This document shows positions 1-9,202 of a stretch of 64,000 nt of DNA, piece by piece. The position numbers were made by a program, and so were the translations under genes. The DNA is from Lentisphaerota bacterium (GTDB lineage: Bacteria; Verrucomicrobiota; Lentisphaeria; Victivallales; Victivallaceae): positions 62,001-126,000 of the forward strand of contig SUWD01000004.1 of assembly GCA_015061685.1 (NCBI GenBank). Direction: 5' to 3'. Each line of letters begins with the position of its first letter. Position 1 is the first letter of the stretch. The notes under the pieces are model-generated. The model ran no database searches. It was not told the DNA's origin and saw only the letters and a list, made by a program, of their open reading frames with translations.

Positions 1-674
1 AGATATTCAGTCGCTCCGGCTCCGAGGTCGATAAGCAATGCCCCGTTTTCCCTTTCAGCATCACTGCAAATACCGATGCCGGTCGCCAAAGGAGAAAATA
101 CCGGCTCCATCCGCACATTCTCCACTCCGGCATTGATGACCGCTGACCGGAAATTCTCCAGACGGCTCGCCACAGCGTGAATAACATGTACAAAAGCTTC
201 CAGACGCCGTCCGGAGTGACGCAGAGGATTGCTGACCCGCCGGTTGTCAACCAGATAATAGGATATCGAAGTATTGATGATCTCACGGCCGCCGGTCAGA
301 GGAATTACTTTGGCATTTTCATTGGCTTCCTGCTTTTCCGCCTCGGTAATCACCCCGTCGGGATTTTTCACCGTCACGATGCCTTTGGATTGTTTGGATT
401 CAATACCGCAGCCGGAAACCAGCAAAGTAAGCAGCTGGCAATTCACCAGCTGCCCTCCGGAACTGCGGTCGGCATCTTCCAGAGCCTTGCTCAAGGCATC
501 TTCGGCACGCTCCATGTCCGAAATTTCGCCTTTGATAACGGCTCCGGGGGCATGAACCATCCCCTGCCCGATAACGGAACTCAATTCGCCGCGGCTGCCG
601 ACTTCTCCGATCAGCACGCAAACCTTGGATGTGCCGAATTCAACCGCACAAACCACATTATTTTTATGAAACAT
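1..674 (-). CDS. ftsA: Cell division protein FtsA (N-terminal part, cut by window edge)
   Basis: Actin-like ATPase that tethers FtsZ to the cytoplasmic membrane. Only the first ~224 residues are inside the window; the C-terminal ATPase lobe and membrane-targeting helix lie beyond the left edge. The visible part has the phosphate-1 loop (VEFGTSKVCVLIGEV), the VIKGEISDMERA segment that leads into the FtsA-specific 1C domain, and the phosphate-2 strand LLIDLGAGATEY. PilM was considered, but the 1C-like region and the KGEI-type motif fit FtsA better. ATG at 674 was chosen because a strong promoter (-10 at 723-728) places the transcript start near 716, ~40 nt upstream; the reading frame is open further 5' but has no ATG there. 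The upstream neighbour is not ftsQ, so this copy is transcribed from its own promoter. Confidence 0.88.
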   Translation of the reverse strand, partial: MFHKNNVVCAVEFGTSKVCVLIGEVGSRGELSSVIGQGMVHAPGAVIKGEISDMERAEDALSKALEDADRSSGGQLVNCQLLTLLVSGCGIESKQSKGIVTVKNPDGVITEAEKQEANENAKVIPLTGGREIINTSISYYLVDNRRVSNPLRHSGRRLEAFVHVIHAVASRLENFRSAVINAGVENVRMEPVFSPLATGIGICSDAERENGALLIDLGAGATEY

Positions 675-722
675 CTGACTAACCGGTCCCTGTTGTTCTT
701 TAACCTGTACTATACCGCTTGA

Positions 723-751
723 AATATAACTCCATACCGGCAAATAGTCAA
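723..751 (-). promoter_or_regulatory. Sigma70-type promoter of ftsA
   Basis: Read on the minus strand: -35 TTGACT (746-751), a 17-nt spacer, and -10 TATATT (723-728). The predicted start is near 716, giving a leader of about 40 nt to the ATG at 674. It lies just after the stop of the upstream small membrane protein gene. Confidence 0.7.
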
Positions 752-775
752 GCTTTTTATGCAAAAAAAAGCGTT

Positions 776-1141
776 CTAACGCACTGTCCCCAGACTTAAT
801 ATCCGTATCGGCAGCAAAATGACCTGATAAATCAATTCAAACGGAGCCGTACCGCCGGCAATGCAATTCTGTACGCCATCATCAAACATCCCGAATGGAG
901 CCCCGAGCGTACACTGCAATATCCCTGCCGGAAGCAGTAAAATCGACAATGTGGATTCGCCGATTTTCATCAATCCTATGCCGCTTGACTGTAACGTGCT
1001 GATCGTATGAGGGCTCCAGATCGCCGCCAGTTCCAGAGCTTTGGGAGCGGCAGCTGTTACCGTTGCCGGATCAACCGCTTTCGCCGACGGCAGAAATGCC
1101 GTAAACAACAAAAGAAATATCAGCAGCAAATACTTTTTCAT
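776..1141 (-). CDS. Small exported or membrane protein, function unknown
   Basis: 121 residues. An N-terminal signal sequence (Lys-Lys, hydrophobic stretch, then SAKA at about residues 19-22) is followed by two further hydrophobic segments, about residues 63-80 and 104-117, so the product is probably exported or inner-membrane associated. I do not recognise the family. The start lies only 3 nt after the stop of the GT-C glycosyltransferase gene (TGA GAG ATG), so translation is probably coupled and the gene is the last of the long tig-clpP-clpX run. Cys77 and Cys93 could form a disulfide in the periplasm. Confidence 0.6.
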   Translation of the reverse strand: MKKYLLLIFLLLFTAFLPSAKAVDPATVTAAAPKALELAAIWSPHTISTLQSSGIGLMKIGESTLSILLLPAGILQCTLGAPFGMFDDGVQNCIAGGTAPFELIYQVILLPIRILSLGTVR

Positions 1142-1144
1142 CTC

Positions 1145-2665
1145 TCATTTCCCTATTCTGTACAACCGGCATCCGGGCAAGTCAGACACATTCAAAGCTT
1201 CTCCCCGGAATACCGCAATTTTGTCATGCAAAGTGATCCAGGAATTAAGATACAGCATATCCCCGCGATTGTCAAGTCTTTGCGGAATATTATCCCCGAT
1301 GATGATACCACACTCGCCGGAATTCAACACCTCTGTCCGGTGCAGAGGATAGATAAAGCAGGGCAATTCACCGTAATCTCCGGCATCCCCACGGCATGAA
1401 ACACTCATAACTTCTTCACTGTGCTTGCCATCCAATCCGTTGAAAATGCCCTCATCACACTCAAAAAATGCCATTGCTTCCAATGTACCGGGATTCAAAC
1501 GCTGCTGATTTGCCAGCAATACTCTTTCCGGAATGCCGCAACGTACCGGGAATCCGGCCGATGCCCGGAACACCGGATAAATATTTAACGGCAATGTATC
1601 ATGGATTTGAGAAAAAGATTCCGCATAATCAACAAACTGCCAGTCACTCCTCTGCAGAATAAATCCCGCCCCGCCCAGAAGCAGAGCTGCGGCAATCGAT
1701 GCGTAACGCCACTTCTCAAACCTGCCGGTAAATTCCGCCAGACCGATCCCTCCGGCAACTGCCAATGCCGCAGGAAGATATAAATAACACCTCGCCGGGC
1801 CGCCATTGCTGAATACCGCCAGCAAAAACGGCAGAAAAAGCAGAAAAAGTATTATCCAACGCCGGTAATTTTTACTGACAAAAAAGAATAAAGATGCCAA
1901 AGATGACGGAACAAGGATCAATGACAGAAAGGTACTTTCAAGAAACATTCCGAAACTGTCAAGCCCGGTAATTTCAACGCCCCACGCTTGACCGCTTCGC
2001 AAGGCAGAAAAATTTATCCCGTAAAAAATCCCGGCAAAAAGAGCGATCACCCCGGCAGAGATCCACATCGGACAGCTCTTCCGCTGCGTATTTTCACTCA
2101 AAAGCAAATACCCCATCCCCGCCGGCAGCAGAAATAATGCTCCATTGGAAACTGAAAGGATCGTCCCGATTGAACCGATGGCCGTCAGATATGCCGCTTT
2201 CAGGGGAACTTCCTTTGCCGAACTCATGCCGTACACACACAACAACAGAAAAAACAACTGGAAAACATATCCCCTTGCAACTGCACTGTACACAACAAGC
2301 GGTGCCGACAGCAAAGCCAATAACGCCGCCGATATCAGAGCGGCAAGCTTGTTCCTTTGACTGAATTTATACGCCAGAACTCCGCAAAAACAGGGAATCA
2401 ACGCTCCGCAAATCAATGAAGGCAGACGCAAAATCACCGGTTCATAGGATAAATATGATAAGATCTTAAGCGAAAACGTGTTTAACGGGTGATTATTCGG
2501 CAATGACAGATCTGTCAAAATCTGCCATGTACCCAAAGGAGAAAAATTAAGCAGACTCCAATATTCGTCATAGGTGAAATTGACCGTCATCAGCAGCAAT
2601 GGCAAAATAAATCCAATTGCAAATATCAAGCGGATTATCTTCGTTTTTGCCGTTGTTTCATCCAT
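1145..2665 (-). CDS. GT-C fold membrane glycosyltransferase, family 39 (ArnT/PMT-like)
   Basis: About 506 residues with many hydrophobic segments. An acidic Asp-Glu pair (D33-E34 in NFTYDEYWS) in the first periplasmic loop, followed by an NNHP segment and an LRLPSLICG helix, is the usual beginning of the dolichyl/polyprenyl-phosphate-sugar transferase superfamily (PMT, ArnT). Such enzymes use lipid-linked sugars to decorate proteins, lipid A or other envelope glycans; the acceptor here cannot be told. The C-terminal ~150 residues are a soluble, Cys-containing periplasmic part. ATG at 2665 is preferred over a TTG at 2686 because GGCGGTG sits just upstream; this start lies 6 nt past the dxr stop. 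Confidence 0.72.
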   Translation of the reverse strand: MDETTAKTKIIRLIFAIGFILPLLLMTVNFTYDEYWSLLNFSPLGTWQILTDLSLPNNHPLNTFSLKILSYLSYEPVILRLPSLICGALIPCFCGVLAYKFSQRNKLAALISAALLALLSAPLVVYSAVARGYVFQLFFLLLCVYGMSSAKEVPLKAAYLTAIGSIGTILSVSNGALFLLPAGMGYLLLSENTQRKSCPMWISAGVIALFAGIFYGINFSALRSGQAWGVEITGLDSFGMFLESTFLSLILVPSSLASLFFFVSKNYRRWIILFLLFLPFLLAVFSNGGPARCYLYLPAALAVAGGIGLAEFTGRFEKWRYASIAAALLLGGAGFILQRSDWQFVDYAESFSQIHDTLPLNIYPVFRASAGFPVRCGIPERVLLANQQRLNPGTLEAMAFFECDEGIFNGLDGKHSEEVMSVSCRGDAGDYGELPCFIYPLHRTEVLNSGECGIIIGDNIPQRLDNRGDMLYLNSWITLHDKIAVFRGEALNVSDLPGCRLYRIGK

Positions 2666-2670
2666 GATTT

Positions 2671-3816
2671 TCACCGCCACTGCCAAGCTTTGCTGCGGGC
2701 TTTGGCATCCACAGCAAGGAGTTGCTCCAATGATTCCTGCCCCTCAACGGGAACCGATTCCATAACACTGCCGACGATCCGCCAGATATCGCCGAATTCG
2801 ATCTCCCCGGCACAGAAACGCTCCACCGCCACTTCATTGGCGGCATTCATCACCGCAGGCAGAGTTCCTCCGGCACGCAACGCCGCGTCGGCAAATTCCA
2901 GCGAGGGAAACTTCACCGGATCAGGAGCAAAAAATTTCAGCTCTGCCAGTTTTGACAGATCCATGGAGCTGCCCGGTTTATCCAACCGCTCCGGATAACT
3001 CAATCCGTAGGCGATCGCCAGACGCATATCCGGCACGGAAAGTTGTGCCAACATCGATCCATCGGTCAATTCAGCAAGAGCATGTACCACACTCTGCGGA
3101 TTGATGACCACTCCCAAACGGTCAGCATCAAGATTAAAAAGATATTTAGCCTCGATCAATTCCAGAGCCTTATTCATCATTGATGCCGAATCTATCGTGA
3201 TCTTCCTGCCCATATTCCACGTCGGGTGAGCAAGAGCGTCTTTCAAAGACGCATGGAATATTTTCTCCTTTTCCCAGGTTCGGAAAGGTCCGCCGCTGGC
3301 AGTCAGCCAAACTTTGCGGATCTCATCATTACGCCGTCCGGCAAGGCATTGAAATACCCCGGAGTGTTCACTGTCCACCGGCACGATCATACCACCGGGT
3401 GACTCTGCGGCAGCTTTCATGACCAATTCTCCGGCAAGCACCAGTACCTCTTTACTGGCAAGTGCAACCTTTTTTCCCGCTTTCAATGCCGCAAGTACCG
3501 GCAGTATCCCCGCCGTACCGATAATGGCACAAAGCACGATGTCCACTTCCGGAGCTGTCGCCGCTGCTATCATGGCATCCATACCGCACAAAACCTGCGT
3601 TTTTCCGGCAAGACGCCGCTGTAATTCCGGGAATTTATCCTCCGATGCCGTAATCACCTGACAAGGGGAAAATAATTCACTCTGGCGGCACAATTCATCA
3701 ATATTCTCTTTCGCCGCCAAGGCATAGACGGAATATTTATCCGGATTTGCCGCCAGCACATCTGCGGTACTTTTCCCGATCGAGCCGCTGGCCCCAAGTA
3801 CAGTTACTCTCTGCAT
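2671..3816 (-). CDS. dxr: 1-deoxy-D-xylulose 5-phosphate reductoisomerase
   Basis: Second enzyme of the MEP isoprenoid pathway; converts DXP to 2-C-methyl-D-erythritol 4-phosphate with NADPH. About 381 residues, normal for the family. The N-terminal Rossmann motif LGASGSIGKST binds NADPH. The metal site is in VPVDSEHSGVFQ, followed by LTASGGPF, HPTWNMG and the IDSASMMNKALE segment that contributes the second metal-ligand Glu. The start is taken at ATG 3816, 5 nt after AAAGG-TGATT, rather than at the GTG two codons upstream. It lies between a kinase gene and a glycosyltransferase gene. The use of the MEP pathway fits a bacterium supplying polyprenyl carriers for its envelope. Confidence 0.96.
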   Translation of the reverse strand: MQRVTVLGASGSIGKSTADVLAANPDKYSVYALAAKENIDELCRQSELFSPCQVITASEDKFPELQRRLAGKTQVLCGMDAMIAAATAPEVDIVLCAIIGTAGILPVLAALKAGKKVALASKEVLVLAGELVMKAAAESPGGMIVPVDSEHSGVFQCLAGRRNDEIRKVWLTASGGPFRTWEKEKIFHASLKDALAHPTWNMGRKITIDSASMMNKALELIEAKYLFNLDADRLGVVINPQSVVHALAELTDGSMLAQLSVPDMRLAIAYGLSYPERLDKPGSSMDLSKLAELKFFAPDPVKFPSLEFADAALRAGGTLPAVMNAANEVAVERFCAGEIEFGDIWRIVGSVMESVPVEGQESLEQLLAVDAKARSKAWQWR

Positions 3817-3825
3817 AATCACCTT

Positions 3826-4905
3826 TCACGATACGAGAAACGCCAGATATGCAAGGACTCCGGAAAGAATCAGCAGAATAATAATGGTCACCGCAGCAAG
3901 ATTACGCCGCAAAAACAGAAAACAATTCCGCATCGCCGAGGCCTGTTCCGCCTGTGCCGCATAACCGGCAAGGATCGCATTGATATCAGAACGGATCTCC
4001 ATGGGATCGGAATAACGATCCGCCGGATTAAGTGCCATTGCTTTCATACACACAGCTTCCAATGCCGGAAGCAGCCGGGGAACCAACAGCGACGGCTGGG
4101 GTATTTTACCGGCAACCGTCCGCCGCAAAATCTCCTGCTGCGGCAAACCCGCCAGAGGTGAATCCAAAGTCAATATCGCATATAAAATGCCGCCCAAAGC
4201 ATAAATATCCGCCGCTTTACCCGGCTTGCCGGTGCCGGAAACCAATTCCGGAGCCATGTAACCGGGAGTACCTTTGATCTGATTCGGCAACCCGGTGGAA
4301 ATGTCTCCCGCCAAGCCCCAGTCGATGACCTGAACTTCACCGTAGTCACCGCAATGGATATTGCCCGGTTTCAAATCAAAGTGGCAAATTCCCATGGAGT
4401 GAGCGAAAGCGACAGCGTTGCAGACCCGCAAATAGAATTGCAGCAGACGGGATTGCGGAAATTTCTCCATCATCTCCATATCTCCGGCACGCAAACGTTT
4501 GAGAACCACCGCAAGCGAAGATCCACGCAAATATTTCATCGTGAAAAACGGCGATCCGGACATATCAATACCAATATCATAAACCGGCACGATATTTGGG
4601 TGTTCAAGTTTGGCTGTTATCTGGGCTTCCCGGACAAAACGATTCAAGTCCTGCAACGGACGATCCCGGAAATCCGGCATGATCGCCATCGCCACATCTC
4701 TGCCGGTATCACGGTCGTGCACCAGCAGGACGCCTTTCATACCGCCGAAACCGATACTGCGGATGAATTTATAACGATCCTGCGGTTTCAGCGGCAACGA
4801 AGCAAGTAAATTTTCCGGATCAGCGTTTTTTTCACCGTCGGTGAGAACCACGGTAGGTTCCACATCGGTGTCAATCACACTTGAGTACTGGCTCGGACTC
4901 TCCAC
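3826..4905 (-). CDS. Membrane-anchored Hanks-type Ser/Thr kinase with displaced catalytic lysine
   Basis: 359 residues: kinase domain about 45-315 and one transmembrane helix at about 333-355, with the C terminus ending in the membrane. Seen: glycine loop G52-F-G-G-M-K-G-V59, alpha-C Glu93, catalytic loop HFDLKPGN (Asp177, Lys179, Asn182), DWG (195-197) and APE (218-220). The beta-3 VAIK lysine is replaced by Ala74 (VAMA). A lysine in the glycine loop, Lys57, occupies the position used by the catalytic lysine of WNK kinases, so activity may be retained; a pseudokinase is the alternative. The GTG start has AGAGGTGG just upstream and overlaps the clpX end by 35 nt. No extracellular sensor domain is present. 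Substrates are unknown. Confidence 0.85.
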   Translation of the reverse strand: MESPSQYSSVIDTDVEPTVVLTDGEKNADPENLLASLPLKPQDRYKFIRSIGFGGMKGVLLVHDRDTGRDVAMAIMPDFRDRPLQDLNRFVREAQITAKLEHPNIVPVYDIGIDMSGSPFFTMKYLRGSSLAVVLKRLRAGDMEMMEKFPQSRLLQFYLRVCNAVAFAHSMGICHFDLKPGNIHCGDYGEVQVIDWGLAGDISTGLPNQIKGTPGYMAPELVSGTGKPGKAADIYALGGILYAILTLDSPLAGLPQQEILRRTVAGKIPQPSLLVPRLLPALEAVCMKAMALNPADRYSDPMEIRSDINAILAGYAAQAEQASAMRNCFLFLRRNLAAVTIIILLILSGVLAYLAFLVS

Positions 4906-6172
4906 GCACCACCTCTGCTGTGATCAGACAATTACTTTTTCCTTTTTGAGAAGGGGCGGCAAACATAATATCCAACATCAATTTTTCCATCAATGCCCGC
5001 AAACCGCGTGCACCGGTACCGCGTTTTACCGCCCGGTCAGCAAGTTCCTCCAAAGCATCATCGGAAAATTGCAAATCAACATCTTCCATCGCCAGCAGAC
5101 GGCGATACTGTTTTACCAGAGCATTTTTCGGCTCTTTCAAAACCCGAACCAGAGCTGCTTTATCCAAAGGTTCCAAAGCAGTAAGCACCGGCAAACGGCC
5201 GATAAGTTCGGGAATCAAACCGAAATGCACCAGATCTTCCGGTTCGCACTCGGCAAAAAGTTTACCGGGATCTTCATTCTCCATGTTCTCGATCACGGCA
5301 TTTTCAGCTCCGGCGTTATCGCCGAAACCCAGCACCCGGCGGCCGCGGCGGCGTTTGACCACCTTGTCCAGACCAACGAAAGCTCCGCCGCAGATGAAGA
5401 GAATGTTGCTGGTGTCAATGTGCAGAAATTCCTGATTGGGATGCTTTCTTCCACCCTGCGGCGGCACATTGGCAACAGTACCCTCCAATATTTTGAGCAG
5501 AGCCTGCTGCACACCTTCCCCGGAAACATCACGGGTAATGGAGGCATTTTCACCCTTGCGGGAAATTTTATCCAGTTCGTCGATATATATAATGCCGATC
5601 TGGGTACGCTCAATATCATTGCCGGATGCCTGATAAAGACGCAAAAGGATATTCTCCACGTCCTCTCCAACATAACCGGCTTCAGTCAGAGTCGTGGCAT
5701 CGGTAATGGCAAAAGGAACGTCAAGCATTTTTGCCAGCGTCTGTGCCAAAAGAGTTTTCCCGCTGCCGGTAGGTCCAAGAAGCAGAACGTTGCTCTTATC
5801 CAGCTCAACTTCAGCAAGATCACCGGGCAAAGCATCATCTCTGCCGGTAAACCTGGCTTTCAAACGGGCATAGTGATTATGAACCGCCACAGAAAGAACT
5901 TTTTTCGCCTGTTCCTGTCCGATAACAAAGCGGTCAAGTTCTTCTTTGATCTCCACCGGAGAAGGAACTTTCAACTCCGTTACCGGAGATTTTTTCCCTT
6001 TTTTCCCGGCTCTCTGCTCTTTGACATCGCTGACGATCTCATAACCTTTGCACAGGCAGTCAGAACAGATATTCAATCCCTCGTACATGCTGGGAATGAA
6101 GAAAAGATCTTTTCTCTCTCCGGCTTCACTGCCGCAAAAAGCACATGTTTGTTTGTCTCTGGATTTTGCCAT
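4871..6172 (-). CDS. clpX: ATP-dependent Clp protease ATP-binding subunit ClpX
   Basis: AAA+ unfoldase that recognises tagged or native substrates and feeds them to ClpP. 433 residues, typical length. An N-terminal zinc-binding domain has CAFC and CSDC pairs (Cys10, Cys13 and the pair near residues 36-39). Walker A is [12 protein letters not shown], the pore loop is GYVGED, and Walker B is [10 protein letters not shown]. The ClpP-docking IGF loop appears as LGFG, a conservative change at its first position. It starts 4 nt after the clpP stop. The 3' end overlaps the kinase gene by 35 nt, so the two proteins are probably made together. Confidence 0.97.
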   Translation of the reverse strand: MAKSRDKQTCAFCGSEAGERKDLFFIPSMYEGLNICSDCLCKGYEIVSDVKEQRAGKKGKKSPVTELKVPSPVEIKEELDRFVIGQEQAKKVLSVAVHNHYARLKARFTGRDDALPGDLAEVELDKSNVLLLGPTGSGKTLLAQTLAKMLDVPFAITDATTLTEAGYVGEDVENILLRLYQASGNDIERTQIGIIYIDELDKISRKGENASITRDVSGEGVQQALLKILEGTVANVPPQGGRKHPNQEFLHIDTSNILFICGGAFVGLDKVVKRRRGRRVLGFGDNAGAENAVIENMENEDPGKLFAECEPEDLVHFGLIPELIGRLPVLTALEPLDKAALVRVLKEPKNALVKQYRRLLAMEDVDLQFSDDALEELADRAVKRGTGARGLRALMEKLMLDIMFAAPSQKGKSNCLITAEVVRGESEPVLKCD

Positions 6173-6175
6173 TGC

Positions 6176-6784
6176 TTACTTCTCTGCTTTTTTGGGAAGC
6201 AAAACTTTATCCACCAGGTGATAGTCGCAGGCTTCCCGGGCACTCATAAAGAAGTCCCTTTCCGTATCCTTGTACAGCTTTTTCAACGGCTGTCCGGAAT
6301 GGGACGCAAGAATATTGTTGAGCATCTCTTTCAAACGCAAAATCTCTTTTGCCTGAATGTCGATATCTGCCGCCGTACCCTCGGCACCGCCCCAGGGCTG
6401 ATGGATCATGATCCGGCTGTTGGGCAGAGCAAAACGCTTGCCGGGGGCTCCGGCAGCCAGAAGCACCGCTCCCATACTGGCACACTGACCGATACAATAG
6501 GTGCGGACATCACAGGAAATCAACTGCATCGTATCGTAGATCGCCAGTCCGGCAGTAACTGAACCGCCGGGACTGTTGATGTACAGCTCAATATCCTTTT
6601 TAGGATCTTCGGCCTGCAGGAAAAGCAACTGGGCAACCACCAGACCGGCAACCTGATCGTCGATCGGAGTACCCAAAAGGATGATCCGGTCTTTGAGCAG
6701 ACGGCTGTAAATATCAAAGGCTCTTTCGCCCTGACCGGTCTGCTCGATCACTGTCGGAACCAGATAAGAATTGGCTTTTTTCAT
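6176..6784 (-). CDS. clpP: ATP-dependent Clp protease proteolytic subunit ClpP
   Basis: Serine peptidase forming the tetradecameric Clp chamber. 202 residues. Catalytic triad visible: Ser103 in GQCASMGA, His128 in IMIHQPWGG, and Asp177 in ERDFFMSA. The oxyanion region is [12 protein letters not shown]. It stands between tig and clpX, the conserved tig-clpP-clpX order. Two AAA+ partners, ClpX and ClpC, are encoded in this window. Confidence 0.97.
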   Translation of the reverse strand: MKKANSYLVPTVIEQTGQGERAFDIYSRLLKDRIILLGTPIDDQVAGLVVAQLLFLQAEDPKKDIELYINSPGGSVTAGLAIYDTMQLISCDVRTYCIGQCASMGAVLLAAGAPGKRFALPNSRIMIHQPWGGAEGTAADIDIQAKEILRLKEMLNNILASHSGQPLKKLYKDTERDFFMSAREACDYHLVDKVLLPKKAEK

Positions 6785-6835
6785 AATTTCTCCTTGCTTC
6801 TCCCCACACCCGGGTTATACATTGTAAAGCTCAAA

Positions 6836-8143
6836 TCAATTAAGAGCTGCTTCGGTAAGTTTTTCCAGAACTTTGCCGTTGACGATGTCAACACGCAATT
6901 CGTCGATGGAACCGGATTTCTCCAGCATATCCCGCAATTCACGGGGCTTGCAGCCGTAGTAACGGCTCATCATCTGCAGCTGGCTGTCCAATTCGCTCTC
7001 TTCAACGGTGATGTTTTCCAGTTTGGCGATCTGACGGAGGATCAAAGCACGGCGGACTGCAGTTTTGGCATCGGCCTCGACAGCGGCACGGTGGTCGGCC
7101 AGCTCAGCTTTGAATTTCTCGGCATCTTCATCGCTCTTGACGATCTCACGGGCTTTCTGCTGAAGCATTTTCTGAACTTCATTTTCGACCAGAGCATCGG
7201 GCAGATCAAATTCGCCGGCCTGCTCATTCAATTTGGCAAAGACAGCTTCAGAAGCGTTGCGGCGCTGCTGATTTTTGGCATCCAGCTCCAAACCCTGACG
7301 GATGTTGTTGCGGAGAGTTTCAATATCTTTGCTGCCGGTGCGTTCGATCAACTCGGCATCGGTGAGTTTTTTGCGGCGCTGGACAGCAGAAACTTTGACC
7401 GTGTAGGAAACTTTTTTGCCGGCGAGAGCGGCTTCACGGTAATCAGCGGGATATTCAGCGTCAAAGGTGTACTCTTTGCCGACTTCAGCACCGGTAAGAG
7501 CTTTGATGCAGCCGGGGATGTTTTCCGGCTCGTTGAGCCACATGAAAGCATCGGTCGCCTCGACCTGACGTTTCAGAGAAGCAGAAGCATCTTCGGGCAG
7601 AGCGAAGTCGCCTTTGTAATCGACTTTGAGCATATCTTCAGCCTGGGCGGCACCCTCGGCATCGGCGTAAGTGCCGTACATGGCACGGTACATATCAAGA
7701 CGTTCTTCAATGGCTTTGTCTTCGATGGCATCCATCGGGACATCGACTTTCAGATTTTTGTAGTCACCCGGATTGATGACAGGAGCAACGACACCCTCCA
7801 TGGTGAAGGAGAATTCCTCACCGGCTTTGATTTCGCCGAATTCTTTGAAACGCAAAGAGAGCAGATCCAGAGTCTCATCGCTCTCGATTTTTTCCACAGC
7901 GGCACCGACGAAGCGGTTACGCAGCTCTTCATTGATCTCGGCGGCATATTTTTTGCTCACCATGCCCATCGGGGCTTTGCCGGGACGGAATCCGGGCATG
8001 CTGGCAACACCGGCGATGTAGGAAACAACTTTGTTCTGCTCACTTTTCGCAGTTTCAGCGTCGATAGCAACTGCAAATTCTTTGGTACAAACACCGCTCT
8101 CTTTGATTTCAAGCTTGATCACTTCGCTCAATTTTTTGGCCAT
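6836..8143 (-). CDS. tig: Trigger factor, ribosome-associated chaperone
   Basis: About 435 residues. It binds nascent chains at the ribosome exit through its N-terminal domain (GFRPGKAPMGMV is the ribosome-binding signature region). The central FKBP-like PPIase domain (about residues 150-240, VDYKGDF and EYTFDAEYP) and the C-terminal helical domain are both present. The ATG at 8143 is preferred over a GTG at 8155, which would sit directly on the Shine-Dalgarno-like GAAAGG. First gene of the tig-clpP-clpX unit and preceded by a recognisable promoter. Confidence 0.95.
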   Translation of the reverse strand: MAKKLSEVIKLEIKESGVCTKEFAVAIDAETAKSEQNKVVSYIAGVASMPGFRPGKAPMGMVSKKYAAEINEELRNRFVGAAVEKIESDETLDLLSLRFKEFGEIKAGEEFSFTMEGVVAPVINPGDYKNLKVDVPMDAIEDKAIEERLDMYRAMYGTYADAEGAAQAEDMLKVDYKGDFALPEDASASLKRQVEATDAFMWLNEPENIPGCIKALTGAEVGKEYTFDAEYPADYREAALAGKKVSYTVKVSAVQRRKKLTDAELIERTGSKDIETLRNNIRQGLELDAKNQQRRNASEAVFAKLNEQAGEFDLPDALVENEVQKMLQQKAREIVKSDEDAEKFKAELADHRAAVEADAKTAVRRALILRQIAKLENITVEESELDSQLQMMSRYYGCKPRELRDMLEKSGSIDELRVDIVNGKVLEKLTEAALN

Positions 8144-8220
8144 TTTCTGACACACCTTTCTTAAAATTGACTATTTAATAAAAAAATACTTTTTTCACCA
8201 GCATACACTGTTATTTTTAT

Positions 8221-8249
8221 ACTATATCCCCAAAGGACGTTTTTTACAA
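8221..8249 (-). promoter_or_regulatory. Promoter of the tig-clpP-clpX operon
   Basis: Minus strand -35 TTGTAA (8244-8249), 17-nt spacer, and -10 TATAGT (8221-8226). It gives a leader of about 70 nt before the tig ATG. The surrounding region is A+T-rich. Confidence 0.55.
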
Positions 8250-8299
8250 ACTTTTTTATCATTTTTCCGCAATAAAAAGCGATTGTTCTTGAAAAAAAG

Positions 8300-8329
8300 T
8301 TGGAATAGACGGACAATGTGTGTTATATT
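8300..8329 (+). promoter_or_regulatory. Promoter of the lipoprotein gene at 8374
   Basis: -35-like TTGGAA (8300-8305), 18-nt spacer, -10 TATATT (8324-8329). The predicted start is ~38 nt upstream of the ATG, which has AAGGA as ribosome binding site. Confidence 0.5.
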
Positions 8330-8373
8330 ATTCTGTTGAATGTGTTTCAAGTGGATAAACTCAAGGACCGAAT

Positions 8374-8838
8374 ATGAAAAAACTTCTCTTTCTGCTGCTG
8401 CCGTTTCTCTTTGCCGGATGTATGAATATCGATTACGTCGGAAAGAAATTTGCCCCCACGGAAAATGTCCGTTACGTCGAAAACACCGATCAGGTGCCGA
8501 TGGATGATTACACTCTCATCGGCAGATTCACCGTCAAGGCCCGGCCGATGTACCATCCCTACGATGTGGAAGAAGCCATCCTTGAAGAAGCAAGAGAATA
8601 TGGCGGAGACCTCCTCTGTCTCACCAAGTCCGGAATCGATTCTTTCAGCGTTTATACCACCAATTCGCAGGAATTCGGTGCCCCGAAAGCTGAAGACCGG
8701 AAAATAAGTGCGGAAGAGAAAGAAAAATTCGGCAGCATCAGCCCCCTAAGCAGCAGATCCGCTGTCAAACAGCGTCAGGTATTTCACTACCTGCTCTACA
8801 AAAAGACCGATGAACTCAACCGTCTGCTGGGTTACTGA
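8374..8838 (+). CDS. Small predicted lipoprotein, function unknown
   Basis: 154 residues with a type II signal peptide: the lipobox LFAGC puts the lipidated Cys at residue 16. The mature part has mixed alpha/beta character, with a DDYTLIGRF strand-like stretch followed by DVEEAILEEAREYGGDLLCL, reminiscent of small periplasmic domains that bind peptides or protein partners. No family is recognised. The stop overlaps that of the convergent Cys-rich protein gene by 7 nt. The position facing tig and clp genes does not by itself suggest a role. Confidence 0.72.
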   Translation: MKKLLFLLLPFLFAGCMNIDYVGKKFAPTENVRYVENTDQVPMDDYTLIGRFTVKARPMYHPYDVEEAILEEAREYGGDLLCLTKSGIDSFSVYTTNSQEFGAPKAEDRKISAEEKEKFGSISPLSSRSAVKQRQVFHYLLYKKTDELNRLLGY

Positions 8839-9197
8839 TCTTCTTTCCCGCCGGAAGGACGTTTTTCAAATCTGCCGCACTCCCCCGCAGGATCCGCCTC
8901 AAGGTCGGTCAGGGCACAGATGCTCTTGAATGGATGCACCAGAAAATGACGGCAATTACGGCAGAAACTGCTCTCCGCTTCGCCGGAAAGAACGACCTTT
9001 TCAGTGAAATCTCCCCCCAGCAGAGCTGCCAGACGGGATTTCCCGGCATCGCTGTTTTTTCCGGCATCGGAGGGAGAGGATTTTTTCCACTCCTTTCCGC
9101 ACAAAGCACAAACTTCCACCACCCCGATTACTTTCCAGTTTTCGGTCAGATTTTTCTTTTTGGCAAAGCTCTCCTCGCCGCAATGAGGACAACGCAT
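8832..9197 (-). CDS. Cys-rich, probably zinc-binding protein coupled to clpC
   Basis: 121 residues with two candidate metal sites. Site one is Cys3, Cys6, Cys30 and Cys33 (CPHC and CALC), a zinc ribbon. Site two is Cys79, Cys82, Cys94 and Cys107 (CRNC, then single Cys). The two are joined by a polar linker. The ATG is 5 nt after the clpC stop and its Shine-Dalgarno (CAGGAG) overlaps the end of clpC, so translation is coupled. By analogy with McsA, a zinc-finger partner of ClpC in Firmicutes, an adaptor role is conceivable, but there is no UVR motif here and sequence similarity is not evident. The function is open. Confidence 0.65.
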   Translation of the reverse strand: MRCPHCGEESFAKKKNLTENWKVIGVVEVCALCGKEWKKSSPSDAGKNSDAGKSRLAALLGGDFTEKVVLSGEAESSFCRNCRHFLVHPFKSICALTDLEADPAGECGRFEKRPSGGKEDQ

Positions 9198-9202
9198 AAC
9201 TT

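Noticed and set aside
1..674. PilM (type IV pilus) instead of FtsA
   Set aside because: The KGEI segment and following 1C-type region, with the LIDLGAGAT phosphate-2 motif, match FtsA better. The missing C terminus leaves a small doubt.
752..776. Terminator after the small membrane protein gene upstream of ftsA
   Set aside because: The GCTTTTT/AAAAAGC stem is short and A+T-only apart from its ends, so support is weak.
4841..6562. 573-codon open frame on the plus strand, antisense to clpX and clpP
   Set aside because: It mirrors two well-conserved genes, has no ribosome site, and its translation is Phe/His/Gln-rich with no domain.
6794..8164. 456-codon open frame antisense to tig
   Set aside because: Shadow of trigger factor codon usage; no recognisable domain.
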